From: Microbacterium sp.
Lineage (GTDB): Bacteria; Actinomycetota; Actinomycetes; Actinomycetales; Microbacteriaceae
Length of the DNA stretch: 5,252 nucleotides
NCBI GenBank assembly: GCA_031286555.1
Contig: JAITUD010000195.1
Span: forward strand, 1 to 5,252
Reading direction: 5' to 3'
Under the pieces are notes generated by a model. The model did no database searches. It saw only the letters and a program-made list of their open reading frames with translations, and was not told where the DNA came from. A program made the translations under genes and the position numbers. Positions 1 through 4,026 of the stretch are shown piece after piece; within the stretch, counting starts at the first letter, position 1; every line of letters starts with the position of its first letter.

Positions 1-905
1 ATCAGCCAGGTCTGGAACTGCGGCGACCCGACCTTGTTCGTGACGATGAGCACGGTCACCAGTGCGAGCGCGAGCGGCGGGAACAGCCGCTGCCAGGTCG
101 CGCCTCGGGCGGCCTTCACCGCGCCGAGCACGGCGACGGCGATCACGACCAGCGCCATCAGCGGCGTCAGCAGGATAGAGACGACGGCCGCGCCCGGCGC
201 CTCGATCTGCAGGCCGCGCCCTGTCTGCTGGCCGAGGAAGCCGAACAGCGCGCTGTCCGCGCCGAGCAGGAACAGCACGACGATGATGCCGGCGGTCACC
301 GCGGCGGCGGTCAGGACGATGCGGATGCGCTGCTTCACCGCGATGACCGCGGCGAGCACCAGCGCGGCCGGCCAGATCTTGATCCAGGCGCCGACGGTCA
401 GCAGGGCGGTTCCGATGGCGGGTCGCGTGGCCAGCCACAGCCCGCCGATGATCGCGAGGGGCACGGTCACGGCATCCAGCCGGTACATCGCGATCGGCCC
501 GAGCAGCAGCAGTGCACCGCACCAGAACCAGCCGGCGACCCGCCGGCGGTGAGTCCGACCACGGCCCACGAGAACGGCGAAGCCCACCAGATCGAGAGCG
601 GTGACCAGCACCGCCCAGGCGATGAGATACGCGCCCAGCGATCCCATCGCCCCGACCAGCGGCAGTGAGAGCAGGTATGCGATGACCATCGGGATGAGCG
701 CCAGCTGCGGGTACACCCACGACTCTGTGATCCCCATGATCGCCCCGCCGCTGAGTGCCGCGTGCGACCAGGGCTGATAGACGAGCACGACATCGCCCAT
801 CGGCTGGCTGGGCAGCACCCAGCCGAACCAGGCGACGACCGCGTGCACGGCGACGAAGACCGCCCACAGTGCGATCGTGCCGGGCCGGATCCGAGCCCGG
901 CTCAT
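1..905 (-). CDS. GT87-family (DUF2029-like) polytopic membrane glycosyltransferase, C-terminus cut by window edge
   Basis: This is an open minus-strand frame from ATG 905-903 to the window edge: 301 residues visible, no stop. It is a hydrophobic protein with about eight to nine predicted membrane segments (roughly residues 10-31, 68-87, 91-113, 125-140, 145-158, 164-186, 196-214, 241-262, 275-288). Motifs typical of actinobacterial GT87/GT-C enzymes are visible: PMGDVVLVYQPW near 35-46, with Asp38 in the first extracytoplasmic loop as the likely catalytic acid; YRLDAV at 141-146; GAWIKIWPAALV at 172-183; GRGLQIEA at 229-236; and TNKVGSPQFQTWL at 289-301. Such enzymes move sugars, often mannose, from polyprenyl-phosphate donors to envelope glycolipids outside the membrane. 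The exact donor and acceptor here are unknown. The start overlaps the nnrD stop as ATGA, so the two genes are probably translationally coupled. The family call is from remembered motifs. The frame is certain, the specific function is not. Confidence 0.82.
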   Translation of the reverse strand, partial: MSRARIRPGTIALWAVFVAVHAVVAWFGWVLPSQPMGDVVLVYQPWSHAALSGGAIMGITESWVYPQLALIPMVIAYLLSLPLVGAMGSLGAYLIAWAVLVTALDLVGFAVLVGRGRTHRRRVAGWFWCGALLLLGPIAMYRLDAVTVPLAIIGGLWLATRPAIGTALLTVGAWIKIWPAALVLAAVIAVKQRIRIVLTAAAVTAGIIVVLFLLGADSALFGFLGQQTGRGLQIEAPGAAVVSILLTPLMALVVIAVAVLGAVKAARGATWQRLFPPLALALVTVLIVTNKVGSPQFQTWL

Positions 906-1828
906 GCCAGCAGCTCCGCCACCGCGTACGGCAGCGCGTCTGCGACGTCCAGGGCGACGATCGGATGCCCCACCGCGCCGTTCTCGGCGCCGGCGGCGAT
1001 CGTCGCCGCCCGGCCGTGCAGCCAGGCGCCCGATGCGGCGACCTCGACGGGCTCGGCATCCGGATTCGCGGCGAACAGCGCGCCGATCACGCCGGCCAGC
1101 ACGTCTCCGGCACCGGCTGTCGCCAGCCAGCCCGGCGCGTTCGCGACCACGATCGTCGTGCCGTCCGGTGCACACACCACGGTGCGGGCGCCCTTCAGCA
1201 GCACAGTGCAGGACAGCGCCTGCGCGACCTCCACCGCCTGCGCGGCGCGCTCGGCGTCACCCGCGGGGACCGCCGCATCAAGCCCCAGTCTTTCGCGCAG
1301 CCGGGCGAACTCACCCGCATGCGGGGTGATGACCATCGGCGCCGTGCACCCGCGGACCAGATCGAGGGCACCGGCGTCCACGACCACCGGCTGCTCCCCC
1401 GCGAGGATGCCGCGCAGCGCGCGCTCCTCGTCATAGCCGCGTGCCGACACGGCGGATCGGCCAGCATCCGCGCGCGGCGCCCCCGGCAGCGTCACGGCCT
1501 CGGTCACAGGGGCCACCCCGCGCCCGGCGCCGCCGACGCGTGCGCCACCGTCCGTGCCGGAGCCGATCACCCAGGCGTCCACATGCGCGCCGGCATCGGC
1601 GCCGATCACGGTCTCCGGCCGCCTGGCCAGCACGATGTCCGTCGCGGGTCCGGCATAGCGCACGAAGCCGCATCCGGCACGCCAGGCGCCCTCCACGCCG
1701 AGCACCGCGGCGCCCGGGTACCGGGGCGATCCGGTGCGCAGCGCGACGACGCCGCGAGAGCGCTTGTCGTCATCGGCGCCGGGAGCGCGCAGGAAGCGCG
1801 CGACATCCGCACCGGTCCACTCACGCAT
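902..1828 (-). CDS. nnrD: ADP-dependent NAD(P)H-hydrate dehydratase (stand-alone YjeF C-terminal/CARKD domain)
   Basis: This 308-residue cytosolic repair enzyme of the ribokinase-like fold dehydrates S-NAD(P)HX back to NAD(P)H using ADP. Family motifs appear in order: KRSRGVV (22-28), GSPRYPGAAVLGVEGAW (33-49), VIGSG (87-91), VVVDAGAL (148-155), ITPHAGEF (167-174), VLLKGARTVV (209-218) and NAPGWLATAGAGDVLAG (230-246). Asp242 of AGAGD is the expected catalytic base. The usual N-terminal YjeF/NnrE epimerase domain is absent, so the partner epimerase must be encoded elsewhere or missing. About 60 residues separate GSG from DAGAL, roughly 30 more than I would expect for the family. The extra part (about 92-130) is rich in Gly, Ala and Pro. 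The ATG at 1828 is the only plausible start: an in-frame TAA lies at 1840-1838 and conserved KRSRG begins at residue 22. GGAGG is only 1 nt upstream, too close to act as a normal ribosome site, so leaderless translation is likely. It is the first gene of a unit with the GT87 gene. Confidence 0.93.
   Translation of the reverse strand: MREWTGADVARFLRAPGADDDKRSRGVVALRTGSPRYPGAAVLGVEGAWRAGCGFVRYAGPATDIVLARRPETVIGADAGAHVDAWVIGSGTDGGARVGGAGRGVAPVTEAVTLPGAPRADAGRSAVSARGYDEERALRGILAGEQPVVVDAGALDLVRGCTAPMVITPHAGEFARLRERLGLDAAVPAGDAERAAQAVEVAQALSCTVLLKGARTVVCAPDGTTIVVANAPGWLATAGAGDVLAGVIGALFAANPDAEPVEVAASGAWLHGRAATIAAGAENGAVGHPIVALDVADALPYAVAELLA
914..917 (-). promoter_or_regulatory. Shine-Dalgarno GGAG for the GT87 gene, inside the end of nnrD
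   Basis: Reading the minus strand, GGAG at 917-914 lies 8 nt before ATG 905-903. It sits inside the last codons of nnrD (GAG CTG CTG GCA TGA). It supports the ATGA-overlap start and suggests the glycosyltransferase is read from the nnrD transcript, since no separate promoter space exists. Confidence 0.6.
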
Positions 1829-1834
1829 GCCTCC

Positions 1835-1840
1835 ACGTTA
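1835..1840 (-). promoter_or_regulatory. -10 hexamer (TAACGT) of a probable leaderless nnrD promoter
   Basis: On the minus strand TAACGT (1840-1835) fits the actinobacterial TANNNT -10 consensus and ends 6 nt before the A of the nnrD ATG at 1828. This would put +1 at the start codon itself. No recognisable TTGACA-like -35 is seen at 16-18 nt. The call rests on sequence and spacing only. Confidence 0.55.
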
Positions 1841-1863
1841 GCGCCGGCGGTCAGGTGGAGCGG

Positions 1864-1869
1864 TAGCGT
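1864..1869 (+). promoter_or_regulatory. -10 hexamer (TAGCGT) of a probable leaderless Old Yellow Enzyme promoter
   Basis: TAGCGT fits TANNNT and ends 6 nt before GTG 1876, so transcription would begin at the start codon. The nearest purine-rich tract, GGAG at 1857-1860, is 15 nt from the GTG, too far for a Shine-Dalgarno site, which supports a leaderless mRNA. No clear -35 is visible. The 47 bp between the two start codons (1829-1875) hold this promoter and the opposing nnrD one. Confidence 0.55.
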
Positions 1870-1875
1870 CGGTGT

Positions 1876-2943
1876 GTGAGCCTGCTGTTCTCCCCGCTGA
1901 CCCTTCGTTCCCTGACCCTGCGCAACCGGCTGTGGGTGTCGCCGATGTGCATGTACTCCGCGGTGGACGGCGTGCCCGGCGACTGGCATCGCGTCCATCT
2001 GCCGCAGTTCGCCGACGGCGGTGCCGGCCTCATCGTCGCCGAGGCCACGGCCGTGGTGCCGGAGGGCCGGATCTCGCCGCACGACACCGGCCTCTGGAAC
2101 GACGCGCAGCGGGACGCCTGGGCGCCGATCGTGCGCAGCATCCACGACCGGGGCGCGCACGCCGGCATCCAGCTCGCGCACGCCGGCCGCAAGGCGTCGA
2201 CCTGGTGGCCCTGGGCGGAGCAGCGCGGCTCGGTGCCGGCGTCCGAGGGCGGTTGGCAGACCTTCGCGCCCTCGGCGATCGCCTTCGAGGGCTTCGCCGA
2301 CCCCGTCGCCCTCGACAGCGCCGGCATCGACGCCGTCGTCACCGGATTCGCGGATGCCGCGCGCCGTGCTCTGGATGCCGGATTCGACCTGCTCGAGGTG
2401 CACGGCGCGCACGGCTACCTGCTGCACCAGTTCCTCTCTCCGCTGTCGAACCTGCGCTCCGACGAATACGGCGGCAGCCTCGAGAATCGTGCCCGCCTGC
2501 TGCTGCGCGTCGTCGACGCGGTGCGGGATGTCGCGGGCGAGACCGTCCCCGTCCTGGTGCGCATCTCGGCCACCGACCACGCCGAGGGCGGCTTCACCCC
2601 CGAGGAGGCGGCGACCGTCGGCGCATGGGCGGTCGAGCACGGCGCCGACCTCATCGACGTGTCCAGCGGCGGACTGGTGCTGCACCAGCAGATCGACCTG
2701 CACCCCGGATATCAGGTGCCGCTGGCCGAGATCGTGCGGCAGGGCGGGCGGGTCGCCACCGGCGCGGTCGGACTCATCACGACCGCCGCACAGGCGGAGC
2801 AGGTCATCGCGTCCGGCAGCGCAGACGCCGTGCTCGCCGGCCGGGAGTGGCTGCGCGACCCGCATTTCGGCCTGCGCGCCGCGCACGAGCTCGGCGCGGA
2901 GGTCGCCTGGCCGCCGCAGTACCTGCGTGCCCGCTGGCGCTGA
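1876..2943 (+). CDS. YqjM/NamA-like Old Yellow Enzyme, NAD(P)H:flavin oxidoreductase/ene-reductase
   Basis: This 355-residue FMN-dependent TIM-barrel oxidoreductase belongs to the Old Yellow Enzyme family. Homologues use NAD(P)H to reduce activated alkenes, quinones or nitro compounds; the physiological substrate is unknown. It looks like the YqjM (thermophilic-like) class: SPMCMYSA (22-29) has the redox-tuning Cys25 and Tyr27, AEATAVVPEGRIS spans 55-67, and IQLAHAGRK (98-106) has flavin-binding Gln99. HGAHGYLLHQFLSP (176-189) carries the substrate-anion-binding His176/His179 pair and Tyr181. DEYGGSLENRARL (196-208), Arg229 in VLVRIS, ATGAVGLI (294-301) and AGREWLRDP (321-329) complete the FMN-binding set. 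The tail ends PPQYLRARWR, equivalent to the C-terminal Arg/Trp tail that reaches into the neighbouring subunit in YqjM. The length is normal for the class. GTG 1876 is the only usable start: an in-frame TAG lies at 1864-1866 and FSPLTLRSLTLRNR must be included. It is divergent from nnrD and appears monocistronic. Confidence 0.93.
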   Translation: MSLLFSPLTLRSLTLRNRLWVSPMCMYSAVDGVPGDWHRVHLPQFADGGAGLIVAEATAVVPEGRISPHDTGLWNDAQRDAWAPIVRSIHDRGAHAGIQLAHAGRKASTWWPWAEQRGSVPASEGGWQTFAPSAIAFEGFADPVALDSAGIDAVVTGFADAARRALDAGFDLLEVHGAHGYLLHQFLSPLSNLRSDEYGGSLENRARLLLRVVDAVRDVAGETVPVLVRISATDHAEGGFTPEEAATVGAWAVEHGADLIDVSSGGLVLHQQIDLHPGYQVPLAEIVRQGGRVATGAVGLITTAAQAEQVIASGSADAVLAGREWLRDPHFGLRAAHELGAEVAWPPQYLRARWR

Positions 2944-2962
2944 GCGCCGGCGGGCACGCGGG
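2922..2962. terminator. Strong convergent hairpin terminator with the Old Yellow Enzyme stop codon as its loop
   Basis: Bases 2922-2940 pair with 2944-2962 to form a 19-bp stem, with two U-G wobbles (2924/2960 and 2935/2949) in the plus-strand RNA. The 3-nt loop 2941-2943 is the TGA stop codon. The outermost pairs are C-G and the stem is nearly all G-C. No U-tract follows, which is common for high-GC actinobacterial terminators. On the minus strand the same element begins 3 nt after the stop of the short CNNM gene, so it can serve both converging genes. There the two wobbles become A-C mismatches, making it somewhat weaker. Confidence 0.72.
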
Positions 2963-2964
2963 GC

Positions 2965-4026
2965 TCAACGGCCGTAGCCGCGCCGGGTGGCGTCCTGCAC
3001 CTCGCCGACGAGCTCCTCGATGATGTCCTCCAGGAACAGCACCGCCGTGGTGTCGCCGTTGCGGTCGCGCACCCGCGCCAGGTGCCTTCCGGCACGGCGC
3101 ATCGCGGTCAGTGCGTCCTCGAGATCGGTGTCCTCCTGCACGGGCACCATGTGGTGGATGCGCTTCGCCGGCACCGGGACGGTGGCCCGCTGCGCGGCAT
3201 CCGGCCCCTCTGCGGCACGCAGGATGTCCTTCAGATGCACGTAGCCGGCCGGCAGGCCCTCGTCGTCGACGATCACGTAGCGCGAGAAGCCGTAGCGGGC
3301 GACGGCCCGCTCGATCTCGTCGGGCGTGGTGTTCTGCGGCAGGGTGACCAGGTCGCCCAGCGCCACGGCCACATCGCGGGCCTTCTTGTCGGTGAACTCG
3401 ACGACCGCGGCGACCGTGCCCGCGGCGTCCGCCAGCACGCCCTCGCGACGGGACTGATCCACGATCGTGGCGACCTCGTCGAGGGTGAACGTCGAGGCGG
3501 CCTCGTTCTTCGGCTCCACCCGGAACAGGCGCAGCACGGCGTTGGCCGAGGCGTTCAGGAACCAGATCACCGGCATGAAGACCTTGGAGATCCACACCAG
3601 CGGGCTCGCGAGCAGCAGCACCGCACGATCCGGCAGCGAGAACGCGAGGTTCTTCGGCACCATCTCGCCGAACACGACGTGCAGGAACGAGACCAGCACC
3701 AGCGTGATGACGAACGCCGTCACGTCGACGACCGTGGTCGTCCAGCCCAGAGCACCCAGCGGCACGGCGAGCAGATGGTGGATCGCCGGTTCCGACACGT
3801 TCAGGATCAGCAGCGAGCAGATCGTGATGCCCAGCTGCGAGGTCGCGAGCATGAGCGTGGCGTGCTCCATCGCGAACAGTGCCGTCTTCGCCGGGCGCGA
3901 GCCCTTCTCGGCGAGCGGCTCGATCTGCGAGCGGCGCGCGGAGATGACCGCGAACTCGGCGCCGACGAAGAAGGCGTTGCCGAGCAGCAGCACGACCAGC
4001 CAGACGATTCCCGCCCAGTCGCTCAT
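2965..4026 (-). CDS. Short CNNM/CBS-pair membrane protein (hemolysin C/CorC-like) lacking the CorC_HlyC domain
   Basis: This 353-residue membrane protein has an N-terminal CNNM (DUF21) domain, with membrane segments near 6-28, 62-90, 98-119 and 134-158. Typical motifs are GNAFFVGAEFAVISARR (16-32), SQLGITI (63-69), VFGEMVPKNLA (118-128) and LNASANAVLRLFRVEP (157-172). Two cytosolic CBS modules follow: about 208-270, with FSRYVIVDDEGLPAGYVHLKDIL, and about 285-343, ending in LEDIIEELVGEV. The protein stops 10 residues later, so the CorC_HlyC domain present in its neighbour is absent. CBS2 reads RVRDRNGDTTAV where the neighbour has the common DEYGGT. CNNM proteins are implicated in Mg2+ or Co2+ export and resistance (CorC, MpfA); the old name hemolysin does not imply toxin function. 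The ATG at 4026 has AGGAGG 7 nt upstream and overlaps the upstream stop as ATGA. From memory, Mycobacterium tuberculosis has a similar long-then-short pair, Rv1842c-Rv1841c. Confidence 0.9.
   Translation of the reverse strand: MSDWAGIVWLVVLLLGNAFFVGAEFAVISARRSQIEPLAEKGSRPAKTALFAMEHATLMLATSQLGITICSLLILNVSEPAIHHLLAVPLGALGWTTTVVDVTAFVITLVLVSFLHVVFGEMVPKNLAFSLPDRAVLLLASPLVWISKVFMPVIWFLNASANAVLRLFRVEPKNEAASTFTLDEVATIVDQSRREGVLADAAGTVAAVVEFTDKKARDVAVALGDLVTLPQNTTPDEIERAVARYGFSRYVIVDDEGLPAGYVHLKDILRAAEGPDAAQRATVPVPAKRIHHMVPVQEDTDLEDALTAMRRAGRHLARVRDRNGDTTAVLFLEDIIEELVGEVQDATRRGYGR

Noticed and set aside
467..793. Minus-strand 108-codon frame within the GT87 region
   Set aside because: It is out of phase with the continuous 301-residue GT87 frame that starts at 905 and has the family motifs. 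The short frame is Ser/Arg/Trp-rich without motifs.
1830..1834. GGAGG as the ribosome-binding site of nnrD
   Set aside because: Only 1 nt separates it from the ATG, too close for normal Shine-Dalgarno pairing. The TANNNT at leaderless spacing explains the start better.
755..1879. Plus-strand open frames opposite nnrD (374, 224 and 150 codons)
   Set aside because: They are rich in Arg, Ala, Pro and Ser with no recognisable domain. The minus strand here has full NnrD motif coverage.
1606..2886. Long minus-strand open frame (426 codons) opposite the Old Yellow Enzyme
   Set aside because: It overlaps a clearly conserved plus-strand gene and the nnrD start, its translation shows no family motif, and its composition is typical of an antisense shadow in GC-rich DNA.
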